Positions 35,319-44,699 of a DNA stretch of 64,000 nucleotides are shown piece by piece. The stretch lies in the NCBI RefSeq assembly GCF_900996235.1, contig NZ_CAAJGM010000263.1, forward strand, positions 186,001-250,000, written 5' to 3'. The notes under the pieces were generated by a model that worked only from the letters and a program-made list of their open reading frames with translations, made no database searches and was not told where the DNA came from. How positions within the stretch are numbered: the first letter of the stretch is position 1; each line of letters begins with the position of its first letter. A program made the position numbers and the translations under genes. The stretch is from Paraburkholderia sp. BCC1885 (GTDB taxonomy: Bacteria; Pseudomonadota; Gammaproteobacteria; Burkholderiales; Burkholderiaceae).

Positions 35319-36467
35319 TCAGAACTGGTGGCGCAGGGCAATCCGGACTACGGTCTGGCTTGAGCTCGACGACGGTGCGTCGGTACCGAGCACGAAACCA
35401 TCGTCCAGCACCGAGTGGGTCTTGTCGCCGGAGACGTTCTGGTACACGCCCTGGATGTAGACGTCGGTGCGTTTCGAGAGGTTGTAATCAGCCATCAGGC
35501 CGGCCGTTTGAATCTTCGGCTTCAGGTTGCCTGCCGACGATTCGAAGTTTTCAATCGTGTAGACGTATTCCGCGCCCACGTAGAACGTCGGCGTGATCTG
35601 ATACTTGCCGTTCAGTTCGATGTTCTGGAACTTCAGCGCATTCAGCGTCGAACCCGTCACGAGAGGCGCGGTCGTGCTGATGTAGCCATTTGCCGTCGGG
35701 TTCTTGTAGTTCGAGTTGCTGTACGACAGGCCCACGGTCGCCGGACCGAATGTGTAGTTGGCGCCGGCGCCCCACACGCGCATGCGTTCGGCGATAAAGC
35801 TCGCGTCATTGGTAGTGATCGCGCCGCCTGTCGTCACGCCCGGATTGTCGGCTTGCATATACGCCGCCGCTACCAGCAGGCCGCCATTGGTGTACTGGCC
35901 ACCCAAGCTATAAGCGCGGTCGTTGGCGAAATTCGTGTCGTTGCTGAACGCATACGCGCCGCCGAACTGGAAGCCGCCAAAGCTCGGGCTGGCGTATTTG
36001 ATCGCATTGTCCAGACGGAACGAGTTGTCGGTGTTGTCGTTATCGTATGGGTGGGCAAACAGGTAACCGGCCCAGTTGCCGTTCGCAGTGGTTTGCGCAA
36101 AGTAGTCGACCACCGAATCGTACTGGCGGCCAAGCGTGACCGTGCCATACGTGTTGTCCGCAATACCCACATAGGCCTGACGGCCGAACAGACGGCCACC
36201 TTCGGCCAGCGTGCCGCTGTTGGCGTTGAAACCGTTTTCCAGCTGGAAAATGGCCTTCATGCCGCCACCCAGATCTTCCGAACCCTTCAGACCCCAACGG
36301 CTACCCTGCGCGTAGCCGCTGACCATTTCGAACTCTTTGCCGCCGTGGACGTTGCTGGTGTAGTTAATGCCTTCGTCGACCACGCCGTACAACGTGACGC
36401 TGCTCTGCGCGAATACGGGGGCGGCAAATGCTGCGGATACGGCCAGTGCAATGAGCTGCTTCTTCAT
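35319..36467 (-). CDS. Gram-negative porin (OmpC-type)
   Basis: 382-residue outer-membrane porin. Signal peptide MKKQLIALAVSAAFAAPVFAQ, first strand SSVTLYGVVDEGINY, landmarks WGLKGSEDLGGGMKAIFQLE and YGTVTLGRQYDSV, terminal LRHQF. It is clearly related to the porin at 18477-19634 but diverged, so the two may differ in selectivity or conditions of expression. ATG 36467 follows GGAG. Own terminator downstream. Confidence 0.92.
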   Translation of the reverse strand: MKKQLIALAVSAAFAAPVFAQSSVTLYGVVDEGINYTSNVHGGKEFEMVSGYAQGSRWGLKGSEDLGGGMKAIFQLENGFNANSGTLAEGGRLFGRQAYVGIADNTYGTVTLGRQYDSVVDYFAQTTANGNWAGYLFAHPYDNDNTDNSFRLDNAIKYASPSFGGFQFGGAYAFSNDTNFANDRAYSLGGQYTNGGLLVAAAYMQADNPGVTTGGAITTNDASFIAERMRVWGAGANYTFGPATVGLSYSNSNYKNPTANGYISTTAPLVTGSTLNALKFQNIELNGKYQITPTFYVGAEYVYTIENFESSAGNLKPKIQTAGLMADYNLSKRTDVYIQGVYQNVSGDKTHSVLDDGFVLGTDAPSSSSSQTVVRIALRHQF

Positions 36468-37310
36468 CAAGATCTCCAAGCGTTAGAATTTTCAAACGAT
36501 GCGTTTTTTTCGAACTTTTATTGAGCATTCGATGACGCATTCGTCGGCAGTTTTCGGGTTCGGAAACACACAACGGGACGGATGCTTGCACGCCGACACC
36601 GGGGCGTCCATTGGGAGTGGACGTCAAGTCGAAAAAACGTTGTGAAATGCCAACCTGGAGAGAGGCAATACTGAGGATTGACCTTACGAAAAGGCCTTGA
36701 ATGCAGTCATTTCTGCGCTTTGCCACCGTTGTGGAAAGCGTGATTTCTGGGACCAGGCGCGCGTAGTTATCCGACGCGTTCGCGCATGAAATCACTTGAT
36801 TTGGAAACTCAATCCGGCATGCAATCAGGCACCGTCATTTGCTTAGGAAAACGTATTAAACAAAAGACTGGAACGAGGAAATTCCGGTTCGGCGATTTGC
36901 TGTGCGTAGAAGGCGAAATCCTCAAGGCCGCCACCCGCGAGTTCGCGTTTCGGCTGCTTTCAGGCGGCGTTGCGAACGGCCTTGCGTGTCCCACAACCGG
37001 CGCCGTGGTCGCCCATTCCTTTCAAATTCCATACGCGACGCATAGAGAAATTAATTTGCACGACTGGACAACGCGAATTTTGACCACGTATGATTCGGGA
37101 AAACCCGAACATGCCGCCGCTCCGCAGGTGTCTTTCGCTGCGGCCGATGCGGTCATGCGCGGGTCATGAAGTTCGTCGTCGAACGGGTGGTGAGCCGGTG
37201 ATCCCGGCTCACCACCCAGCTCGGCGATCTGAAGCAGGCGGGTTTCATGCCCGCCCTGTCGCAGTCGGCCAAAAGCCGGTCTCGACTTATTCGCCTGGAT
37301 ATCATCGATC
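36468..37310. other. Long region without a convincing gene, with a 14-bp hairpin
   Basis: 843 bases upstream of both the porin (minus) and the FUSC gene (plus). The first ~600 bases are AT-richer than neighbours. A 127-residue plus frame (36786-37169) and a 133-residue minus frame (37022-37423) overlap on opposite strands without ribosome sites or recognised sequence. A perfect hairpin with 14-base arms lies at 37185-37217. Confidence 0.5.
37185..37217. repeat. Perfect 14-bp inverted repeat (stem-loop)
   Basis: GGGTGGTGAGCCGG (37185-37198), loop TGATC, CCGGCTCACCACCC (37204-37217). No T-tract follows on either strand. Confidence 0.85.
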
Positions 37311-39260
37311 ATGATTGCTGTCGCGTTTTCACGCGTCGCCGGCCGCCTGTTGGTTGCGGACCCGGGACTCGTGCGCCTCCACACTGCCTTGCGCGTTACG
37401 CTTGCCTGCCTTTTGAGCGGCATTGCCAGCGTCGCATGGACGGCCGGTCATCACCTGCCCATCACCCTTGCCGCCCTCGGTGTTCTGTTCAGCATGATCG
37501 CGCCGCTGTTCGTGCGCGACGCACGCCGCACCGCGTGGTTCGTCACCCTGTTCTACCTTTATCTGTGCGCCTGCGCGAATTTCGCCGTGGCCGCCATGTT
37601 GAGCCGCTATCCGCTCGCGGGCGACGCCGGCTTTCTGCTCGTCATGTTTATCGGCATGCTATGCCAGGCCTGTGGGCCGCGTGCGCTTGGCTGCGCGATG
37701 ATCGGCGTCGTCACGTTTTATCTCGGGCTTTATCTGCACCCGACGGCGGTCGAGGCCGCGCAAGCCATTGCCTTGTCGATGCTCGGTCCCGTGGCGATCG
37801 CGCTGGTGGGGCGCGTGCTTGTCCCCGTGCGGGCGGCGCGGACTTTGCGGCTGGCGGTTCATACCGTGACGCTGCGAGCGGAGCGCGTGCTGGCTGCCAC
37901 CCGCCAAGCGCGCACGCACGATGTGGCCACGGCGGCCCGCGTCTCCGAGCTGAACGAAGCCGCGCTCGCGCTCGAGGAACAACTCGCGCTGCTGAACTCG
38001 CCTGATACGGCCGCACTGCGTGAATGCCTCGTCGAACTGGAAGTGGCGGCTGGCCAGCTGACATTCGGCTCGGCGTCCGTTGAAGTTACCGGTACTGAAG
38101 CGTTACGCCGTGCAATCGAACGCCTCAAGCAGGCAGCGAAGCCGCAAAGCGCCTCGCCGACACTACCCGCAGCACACATCACGAAAAGCGCCGCCGCATG
38201 GCTCGCCGACATCCGCACGAGGCTCGCCTGGTTACCGGCGGCACGCGCCACCACGGCAGCGTTGCTCGCCATGGTGATCGGCCATTCACTCTCGCCGGAG
38301 CGCTGGTTCTGGGCCGTGATCACGACCTACGTGGTGTTCCTCGGCACGCGCTCGCGGGCGGATACCGTCTACCGCGGCGCGCAACGGCTGGCCGGCACAC
38401 TCGCGGGCGCGCTCGCCAGCATGGTGCTGGCAACCACGCTGCACGATGCGCCGTTGCTGATGATCGCGGCCATGCTGGTGTGCGTTTTCGGCTGGGCCTA
38501 TTACATCCTGAATGCGTATGCCCCGGGCGTGTTTTTTATCACGGTGCTGGTCGGTCTCGTCTATGGTCAGCTGGGCTTTGCGATGGGGCCGCTCGTGCAG
38601 TTGCGCATCGAGGAAGTGCTGGTGGGCTGCGTCGTGTCGTTTGCCGTCGCCATTCTGATGATGCCGCTTGCGGCCACGCGCCACGTCGAAGCACGGATCG
38701 CCGCCGTGCTCGCGGCGCTCCGGCAAGTAGTGCGGCTGACGACGGAAACGGATGCTCGACATCCATCGGGCGCGGCGGCGGGCACGTCAATGCGCGCGCT
38801 GGATCGAAGCTGGCATGACCTGCGGATCGCCTTACGGCCGTTGCAGACGCAACGGGTGTTCGTGTGGAATCCGGGCGTCGAACTCGCCACCGGTTCGTTG
38901 CTCAGTTGTCTGCATTGGGCGCGGGTGCTGAGCCGTCAGAACGGTGGGGACACGGCGGTAACGCCGGCAGACGGTCACGCCGCGCTCCCCGACACCGCCT
39001 CCGCTCACGCTGCATCGATTCTCGCGCGACTCGATACAATGATCGCCCGCTATGACGAAGCAGCGGCCTCCTCCATGACCCGCCAGCTGCCAACGAGCGC
39101 GGCCGATACATCCAAGGTAACGGCTTCCTATCGTCGAGACCAGGCCCAGACATTGGCGCAACTGGACGGCGCCGTGGCTCAGCTCGCCGAACGCCTCGCC
39201 CATCCGAACGCCAGCATGCAGAAACGCCTGAACTGGGCGCTCAGAACCCGTAGCGCGTAA
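37311..39260 (+). CDS. FUSC-family inner-membrane protein (aromatic acid exporter-like)
   Basis: 649-residue protein of the FUSC/YccS/AaeB type: an N-terminal helical block (about residues 20-170), a soluble middle, a second helical block (about 300-450 with LPAARATTAALLAMVIGHSL and YNAYAPGVFF-like segment), and a soluble tail with coiled character. The AaeB-type pumps export aromatic acids with a membrane-fusion partner, but none is adjacent here, so function remains open. Start at ATG 37311. No operon partner is evident. Confidence 0.8.
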   Translation: MIAVAFSRVAGRLLVADPGLVRLHTALRVTLACLLSGIASVAWTAGHHLPITLAALGVLFSMIAPLFVRDARRTAWFVTLFYLYLCACANFAVAAMLSRYPLAGDAGFLLVMFIGMLCQACGPRALGCAMIGVVTFYLGLYLHPTAVEAAQAIALSMLGPVAIALVGRVLVPVRAARTLRLAVHTVTLRAERVLAATRQARTHDVATAARVSELNEAALALEEQLALLNSPDTAALRECLVELEVAAGQLTFGSASVEVTGTEALRRAIERLKQAAKPQSASPTLPAAHITKSAAAWLADIRTRLAWLPAARATTAALLAMVIGHSLSPERWFWAVITTYVVFLGTRSRADTVYRGAQRLAGTLAGALASMVLATTLHDAPLLMIAAMLVCVFGWAYYILNAYAPGVFFITVLVGLVYGQLGFAMGPLVQLRIEEVLVGCVVSFAVAILMMPLAATRHVEARIAAVLAALRQVVRLTTETDARHPSGAAAGTSMRALDRSWHDLRIALRPLQTQRVFVWNPGVELATGSLLSCLHWARVLSRQNGGDTAVTPADGHAALPDTASAHAASILARLDTMIARYDEAAASSMTRQLPTSAADTSKVTASYRRDQAQTLAQLDGAVAQLAERLAHPNASMQKRLNWALRTRSA

Positions 39261-39556
39261 TTCAATCCGCATTCAACTCGACGCGCGGAAGGCCAGCCGG
39301 TTTTGCAATCGGCGAGGCCTGCGCGCGCACCCATCAGACAATCCATCCAGACAGCCCCGCGCGAAATCGGCGGGTTTCGTCTCAGGCCCGCGGCGGCCTT
39401 AACAACCGGCCTGGCGGCGGCCTCCGTCGCATCTGTCACGCATTAATCCCCGCTCCCTGCTACCCTTCACGTCTTATGACGCCTCGGGTGCGATATGCTG
39501 TTGCCGGGCGTCCATTGCCACCCTCCCTGACCTGCCAGCCCTGAAAGGCCGAAGCG

Positions 39557-40630
39557 ATGTCCGATACTCCGATCCCTGCTGCTGTCACCCACGAACCGCA
39601 AGCCGTGTCCGTGCAGGTAACGCCCAGTGCCATCTTCATTGTTGCGACCATCAACCCGGATCCCGCCAGCCGGGCAACCGTGCGCGCGTGGTGCGCCGAT
39701 ATCGCCGCACTGGTGCGCTCGGTCGGCAAGCGCGTACCGGCCGGCGGACTGTCCTGTGTGTGCGGTTTCGGCTCGGATGCATGGGACGCGCTGTTCGGCG
39801 CGCCGCGTCCGGCCAATCTGCACGCGTTCCGCGAATTCGGCTCCGGCGAACGGCTCGCAGTCGCGACACCCGGCGATATCCTGCTGCACATTCGCGCCAA
39901 TCAGATGGACCTGTGCTTCGAACTGGCCACGCAACTGATGGGCCGATTGAGCGGCGCCGTCACCACCGTCGATGAAATCCATGGCTTTCGCAATTTCGAC
40001 CAGCGCGCCATGATCGGCTTCGTCGACGGCACCGAGAATCCGACTGGTCGCGAGGCGGTTGTGTTCACCGTGGTTGGCGAGGAAGATCCGGAGTTTGCCG
40101 GCGGCAGCTACGTGCTCACGCAAAAGTATCTGCATGACATGACGGGCTGGAATGGGCTGTCGGTGGAGACGCAGGAGCGCATCATCGGCCGCACCAAACT
40201 CGCGGATATCGAACTGGACGAAGCGGTGAAGCCCACCAACTCGCACAGTTCGCTCACGACGATCGACGACAACGGCGAAGAGGTCAAGATCCTGCGCGAC
40301 AACATGCCGTTCGGCCGGCCTGGCTTCGGCGAATTCGGCACCTACTTTATCGGCTACGCGCGCTCGCCGGCGCCGATCGAACAGATGCTGGAGAACATGT
40401 TCGTGGGCCGGCCGCCGGGCAATTACGACCGTCTGCTCGACTATAGCCGCGCGGTCACCGGTGGTCTGTTCTTCGTGCCGTCGGCGCCGCTGCTCGAAGC
40501 GCTGGCCGATCGCGATCCCGCTGCGGTTGCGGATACACCCCCCGCCCCCGAATCCCTACCGTCTGCCGAATCCGTCAGCGATGGTTCGCTGAACATCGGC
40601 TCTCTCAAAGGAGCACCTCAACATGAATAA
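39557..40630 (+). CDS. DyP-type haem peroxidase, encapsulin cargo
   Basis: 357-residue dye-decolorising peroxidase. The GFVDGTENP motif (GxxDG catalytic Asp), NSHSSLTT (proximal His) and LRDNMPFG (distal Arg) are intact. After an acidic linker, residues 342-352 read DGSLNIGSLKG, a canonical encapsulin cargo-loading peptide. No signal peptide is present, so it is cytosolic and packaged. The gene overlaps encapsulin by eight bases (ATGAATAA). It probably handles peroxide-linked oxidation in the nanocompartment; physiological substrate unknown. Confidence 0.95.
   Translation: MSDTPIPAAVTHEPQAVSVQVTPSAIFIVATINPDPASRATVRAWCADIAALVRSVGKRVPAGGLSCVCGFGSDAWDALFGAPRPANLHAFREFGSGERLAVATPGDILLHIRANQMDLCFELATQLMGRLSGAVTTVDEIHGFRNFDQRAMIGFVDGTENPTGREAVVFTVVGEEDPEFAGGSYVLTQKYLHDMTGWNGLSVETQERIIGRTKLADIELDEAVKPTNSHSSLTTIDDNGEEVKILRDNMPFGRPGFGEFGTYFIGYARSPAPIEQMLENMFVGRPPGNYDRLLDYSRAVTGGLFFVPSAPLLEALADRDPAAVADTPPAPESLPSAESVSDGSLNIGSLKGAPQHE
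40580..40612 (+). other. Cargo-loading peptide coding segment
   Basis: Encodes DGSLNIGSLKG at the C-terminus of the peroxidase, matching known encapsulin targeting peptides. Confidence 0.85.
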
Positions 40631-41423
40631 CCTGCACCGCGAACTCGCCCCAATCTCCGCTGCCGCCTGGTCGGAGATCGAGGAAGAAGTCGCCCGGACC
40701 TTCAAGCGCTCTGTTGCGGGCCGCCGCGTGGTGGATCTGCAAGGCCCGGGTGGCGCGAGTTTGTCTGCCGTGGGCACGGGTCATCAGTCGGCTATTGCGC
40801 CGCCGCTAGCCGGCATCAGCGCGCGTCAACGGGAAGTGAAAGCGCTGGTGGAATTGCGTGTGCCGTTCGAACTGACGCGCGAAGCGATCGACGATGTGGA
40901 ACGCGGCGCGGAAGATTCGGACTGGCAGCCGGCCAAAGACGCCGCGCAGCAACTGGCCTATGCGGAAGACCGGGCCATTTTCGATGGCTATAAGGCTGCG
41001 AATATCGTCGGGATTCGCGAGGGGTCGTCCAATCCCAAACTGAGCTTGCCGGCTGACGTGGCCAACTATCCGGCTGTGATCGCGAAGGCGCTCGAACAGT
41101 TGCGCCTTGCTGGGGTGGATGGTCCGTATTCGGTGTTGCTAGGGGCCGATGCTTATACCGCTCTGAGCGAAGCCAGCGATCAGGGGTATCCGGTGCTCGA
41201 GCATATCAAGCGGCTCATCAACGGCGAGATCATCTGGGCGCCAGCGATCGACGGCGGCAGTGTGCTCTCCACGCGCGGCGGGGATTTTGACCTGCATATT
41301 GGCCAGGATCTTTCCATCGGCTATTTGAGCCATACCGATCAGGTGGTGCGGCTTTATCTGCAGGAGACGCTGACGTTTCTGATGTTGACGAGCGAGGCTT
41401 CGGTGGCGGTTTTGCCGGAGTAA
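40623..41423 (+). CDS. Family 1 encapsulin shell protein
   Basis: 266-residue HK97-fold shell protein (linocin-M18 family). It begins MNNLHRELAPISAAAWSEIEEEVARTFKRSVAGRRVVDL, and the loop and C-terminal segments (AIFDGYKAANIVGI, DLHIGQDLSIGYLSHTDQVVRLYLQETLTFLML) are typical; length suits a T=1, 60-subunit shell. Its start overlaps the peroxidase stop, so production is coupled. The peroxidase's tail should bind the inside of this shell. Confidence 0.95.
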   Translation: MNNLHRELAPISAAAWSEIEEEVARTFKRSVAGRRVVDLQGPGGASLSAVGTGHQSAIAPPLAGISARQREVKALVELRVPFELTREAIDDVERGAEDSDWQPAKDAAQQLAYAEDRAIFDGYKAANIVGIREGSSNPKLSLPADVANYPAVIAKALEQLRLAGVDGPYSVLLGADAYTALSEASDQGYPVLEHIKRLINGEIIWAPAIDGGSVLSTRGGDFDLHIGQDLSIGYLSHTDQVVRLYLQETLTFLMLTSEASVAVLPE

Positions 41424-41433
41424 AGGGCGAATC

Positions 41434-41475
41434 GAAAAAGAGCCCGTGTGCCGGATGGCATCACGGGCTCTTCTG
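41434..41475. terminator. Terminator between encapsulin and HHHH-peptide genes
   Basis: Stem AAGAGCCCGTG (41438-41448) with CACGGGCTCTT (41462-41472) and an inner TGCC/GGCA pair closed by GGAT; A-rich left flank favours use on the minus strand, modest T on the right. Confidence 0.75.
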
Positions 41476-41493
41476 CACCTGCGGGGTGACGCT

Positions 41494-41631
41494 TTAACGC
41501 ACCCACCGGCACACGCGGTGATGATGATGGTCGTAGTGACATACCTTGTGCGAATGCGCTTCGGCCAGCGCCGGGGCAAGGACGACAAACGCGACGGCTG
41601 TGGCAGCCAGAATCTTTGCAACGATTTTCAT
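41494..41631 (-). CDS. HHHH-motif secreted peptide, 45 aa
   Basis: Short gene read by eye. It encodes a signal peptide (MKIVAKILAATAVAFVVLAP, then ALAEA) followed by HSHKVCHYDHHHHRVCRWVR. The mature peptide of about 20 residues has six His and two Cys and could bind metal (Cu, Zn or Ni) in the periplasm; this is inference. NCBI-type naming for similar burkholderial peptides is HHHH-motif protein. Upstream AAGAAGT is a modest ribosome site. It converges on the encapsulin gene. Confidence 0.7.
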   Translation of the reverse strand: MKIVAKILAATAVAFVVLAPALAEAHSHKVCHYDHHHHRVCRWVR

Positions 41632-41907
41632 TACTTCTTCCGTTAATCAACTTGCGGCCAACCATTTGGCCGCTGCTGTATTAACGCGTACACCCGGTGT
41701 CAGGTGGACAACAGGTACATTACGCATCGCAAGCAATGTAACGGTGTGTTACCGGAGTGGGTCTATGCGTTACCGCACCAGACAAAGTTTTCCACAGCTT
41801 CAGTTCATAAATCTGTGGATAACCCCCCAACAACCACACCAACCCATTGAAGCAGCGAGCTTCCACCCCGCTGCTTCGGAAGCGCCACAAACAGCCGGGC
41901 TGACGCC

Positions 41908-42354
41908 TCACTTGCCAGACACCACCAGCTTGAGCTTGCTCGCCCCCGCCGTCGTCGCCATGATCTGCGTGCGCTGACCGCGCGAGCCGATATAAAAATG
42001 CTGACGACCCGGCGTATTCAGATCATGCGTCGCCGCAGGCAAACACGACGCGATATCCGCGGCAACCGACTGCAGAGCATCAGCGCTAGACCCCGCATCA
42101 TGATGTGGTGTCCACAGGCACTGATAGCTGTCATGGCTCGCGCTGCATTGCGCATCGTCACCGTAAGGCTGGGCAACACCGCTCACTTCCGCCGGACTCA
42201 AGCCCGTGAAACCATCCGGCGCGGCCGCGACGATGCGCTTCAGCGCAGCACATGGCGACGGCGCATCATCGGCGCGCGCCATTATTGGCGAGAAGGCGCT
42301 TAGCGCCACCACGGCCGTCACGATTCGTAAAACCCGCTCAGTGGGACATTTCAT
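41908..42354 (-). CDS. Exported hypothetical protein, 148 aa
   Basis: ATG 42354 (MKCPTERVLRIVTAVVALSAFSPIMARAD) gives a clear signal peptide and has AGGAG just upstream. The mature part contains four cysteines (SPCAALK, DAQCSASH, YQCLWTP, ASCLPAA), probably two disulfides. No known domain was recognised. Divergent neighbours are absent; it follows the LysR gene on the same strand at a distance. Function unknown. Confidence 0.7.
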   Translation of the reverse strand: MKCPTERVLRIVTAVVALSAFSPIMARADDAPSPCAALKRIVAAAPDGFTGLSPAEVSGVAQPYGDDAQCSASHDSYQCLWTPHHDAGSSADALQSVAADIASCLPAATHDLNTPGRQHFYIGSRGQRTQIMATTAGASKLKLVVSGK

Positions 42355-42487
42355 TAGTACAACTCCTGATGAGAGATTGGGCAAGAAGCTGCGCATACCA
42401 GGCAGCCTAAACTCGTCCCTTTATCAGCACGATTCGTACCTCGCCGGCAGGAATACTGAAACCACTCACTCCCACTAAATGTCCTCG

Positions 42488-43384
42488 TCAAACCGCGCTT
42501 AACCGCCCCTTCAGAAACTCGATAAACAACCGCGTCCGCGCCGGCAATAATCGCGTTTCCGTAATCGCATGCACCTGAACCGGCGACAGACTCCACTCCG
42601 GCAGAACCCTAAGCAACCGTCCCGCCGCAACATCATCGCGCGCGAGCTCGGTATCCAACGCGGCGATGCCCACGTCATGCACCGCCAGCGACTGGCTCAG
42701 CCCGACACTGTTCATCGCAAAGCGCGTGGGCGTCATGACCTCGACTGCCTCGTCTCCACGATAAAGCGTCCGCAGCGCATCGCCCTGCTTCAGCGCCCCT
42801 TGCGCGATGCACAGGACGTGATGACGCAAATCGTCTGGGGCATCGAGCGGCGGCGCCTTCTTCAAATAGCCGGGTGACGCATACAGATAACGCGACAGCA
42901 ATGCGATCTGCCGCGCCACTAGCATCGAAGGCGCGGTCGGCGGCAGTCCTATGCGCAGGGCGAGATCAAAAGGTTCGGACTGCAGATCGATTCGTCGCGG
43001 CGTCAGATCGAATTCGAAGGCAATCAGCGGATAAGCCTTGGCGAAATCCGCGAGGATCGGGCTCAGGTAGCCGGTGGCGAGATCGACCGGCATCGATACG
43101 CGTAGCGTGCCGCTCGGGCGCTCGACCACATCCAGCAGCGACTCATGTGCGATTCGCGCTTCCTCGACAATGCTTTGGCAACGCCTGAAATACACTTCGC
43201 CCGCCTCGGTCAGCTCAACCTTGCGCGTCGAGCGATGCAACAGCCGCAAGCCGATCGTCTTCTCCAACTCTGCAATATGCCGCGAGAGCGTCGAATTCGG
43301 CATGTCCAGCGCCTCGGCGGCGCGACGAAAATTCCGCGTGCGCGCCACTTCGACAAAGAGGCGCATGTAACTCAACAGTTCCAC
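42488..43384 (-). CDS. LysR-type transcriptional regulator
   Basis: 298-residue LysR regulator. N-terminal helix-turn-helix (FRRAAEALDMPNSTLSRHIAELEKTIG) and a CrgA/DmlR-like effector domain beginning after residue ~90. It is divergent from an Old-Yellow-Enzyme gene across about 100 bases, a common pairing in which the regulator controls the reductase. The inducer is unknown, probably an electrophile. Confidence 0.9.
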   Translation of the reverse strand: MELLSYMRLFVEVARTRNFRRAAEALDMPNSTLSRHIAELEKTIGLRLLHRSTRKVELTEAGEVYFRRCQSIVEEARIAHESLLDVVERPSGTLRVSMPVDLATGYLSPILADFAKAYPLIAFEFDLTPRRIDLQSEPFDLALRIGLPPTAPSMLVARQIALLSRYLYASPGYLKKAPPLDAPDDLRHHVLCIAQGALKQGDALRTLYRGDEAVEVMTPTRFAMNSVGLSQSLAVHDVGIAALDTELARDDVAAGRLLRVLPEWSLSPVQVHAITETRLLPARTRLFIEFLKGRLSAV

Positions 43385-43485
43385 GTCGATTGCTCCACTG
43401 ATGGATCACTGAATTCAATTGTAGGCCTTTATCTCTTAAATGGATCAGTTCATCCTGTCCTTACACCTCCACTTAAGGAATCGAC

Positions 43486-44553
43486 ATGAACTCCCTCTAC
43501 GAAGCCACGCGCCTCGGACGCCACACACTCCGCAACCGCTTCGTCATGGCGCCGATGACCCGCTCGCGCGCCGACGACGCCACCGGCGTGCCGTCGCCCC
43601 TCGCCGAGCAGTACTACGCCCAGCGTGCTAATGCCGGCCTGATCGTGACCGAAGGCACGTTTCCGTCGCCGATGGGCAAGGGCTATGTGCGCACGCCAGG
43701 CATCCATTCCGCGGCACAGGTCGAAGCATGGAAGCGCATCACCGCCGCCGTGCATGCGAAGGGCGGCCTGATCTTCCTGCAATTGATGCACACGGGGCGC
43801 ATCTCGCATCCGGACCTGCTGCCGGATCACGCAACGCCCGTCGCGCCATCCGCGATCGCCGCAGACGGCAAGGTCTACACCGCCGCCGGCCCGCAGGATT
43901 TCGTCGTACCGCGCGCGCTGGAAACCGCAGAAATTGCCGGCATCGTCGAGGAATACCGGTTCGCTACGCGTCACGCGCTGGAGGCGGGTTTCGATGGCGT
44001 CGAACTGCATGCCGCATCCGGATATCTGCCGGAACAGTTCCTTTCGTCCGGCACCAACCAGCGCACGGATGGTTATGGCGGCTCGCTCGCCAACCGGACG
44101 CGCTTCGTGCTTGAGGTGTTGACGGCCATGACCGAAGAAGCGGGTAGCGACCGCGTCGGCATCAAGATCGCACCCGAAATGGGTTTCAATAGCGCAAGCG
44201 ATGCAACTCCTAAGGATACCTATCAATATCTGATCCAGCGTATCTCTCCGCTCAAACTGGCCTATCTGCACCTCGCGCGCACGAAAAGTACGTTCGACTA
44301 CCGCGCCCTTTTGCGGCCTTTGTTCGATGGACCGCTACTCATCGGCGCCGGGCTCGATCAGGCCACGGCACAGGCGCTCATCGCCGAGGGGGCCGCCGAT
44401 GCCGCCGTATTCGGCAGCCTGTATCTCGCCAATCCGGATCTGCCGCACCGGTTTCAGACCCACTCGGCGCTCAATGCGCCCGACCGCGACACCTTTTATT
44501 CGCCTGGCGCCAAAGGCTATATCGACTATCCCACTCTGGAGCAAGCCCAATAA
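43486..44553 (+). CDS. Old Yellow Enzyme family alkene reductase
   Basis: 355-residue FMN ene-reductase, NemA/XenB-like. Features are RNRFVMAPMTRSRA, FLQLMHTGRISHP, HAASGYLPEQFLSSGTNQRTDGYGGSL (substrate His/Asn region and the FMN loop) and the final FMN-binding segments (GPLLIGAGLDQATAQALIAEG). It reduces activated C=C bonds of enones, maleimides or nitro-aromatics with NADPH. Start ATG 43486 with AAGGA. Regulated probably by the divergent LysR gene. Confidence 0.9.
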   Translation: MNSLYEATRLGRHTLRNRFVMAPMTRSRADDATGVPSPLAEQYYAQRANAGLIVTEGTFPSPMGKGYVRTPGIHSAAQVEAWKRITAAVHAKGGLIFLQLMHTGRISHPDLLPDHATPVAPSAIAADGKVYTAAGPQDFVVPRALETAEIAGIVEEYRFATRHALEAGFDGVELHAASGYLPEQFLSSGTNQRTDGYGGSLANRTRFVLEVLTAMTEEAGSDRVGIKIAPEMGFNSASDATPKDTYQYLIQRISPLKLAYLHLARTKSTFDYRALLRPLFDGPLLIGAGLDQATAQALIAEGAADAAVFGSLYLANPDLPHRFQTHSALNAPDRDTFYSPGAKGYIDYPTLEQAQ

Positions 44554-44645
44554 ACCGGGCTCCTTGTAATTGCCCACGAGACTGAAAACAGCCGGACGAA
44601 CGGTCGTCCGGTTCCGCTAGTCGAAACAATTGAACGTCATCGCAT

Positions 44646-44699
44646 GAGGTTCATATATAGTCGTTTTATTTCGTTATCCGAAATTAATATATGAACCTC
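44646..44699. repeat. 13-bp AT-rich inverted repeat
   Basis: GAGGTTCATATAT (44646-44658) and ATATATGAACCTC (44687-44699) are perfect complements separated by 28 bases. It lies in a 294-base gap between the ene-reductase gene and a small hypothetical gene. Confidence 0.85.

Noticed and set aside
36786..37169. Plus-strand frame of 127 codons as a gene
   Set aside because: No ribosome site, no recognised sequence and it overlaps an opposite-strand frame of similar length. Treated as part of a non-coding stretch.
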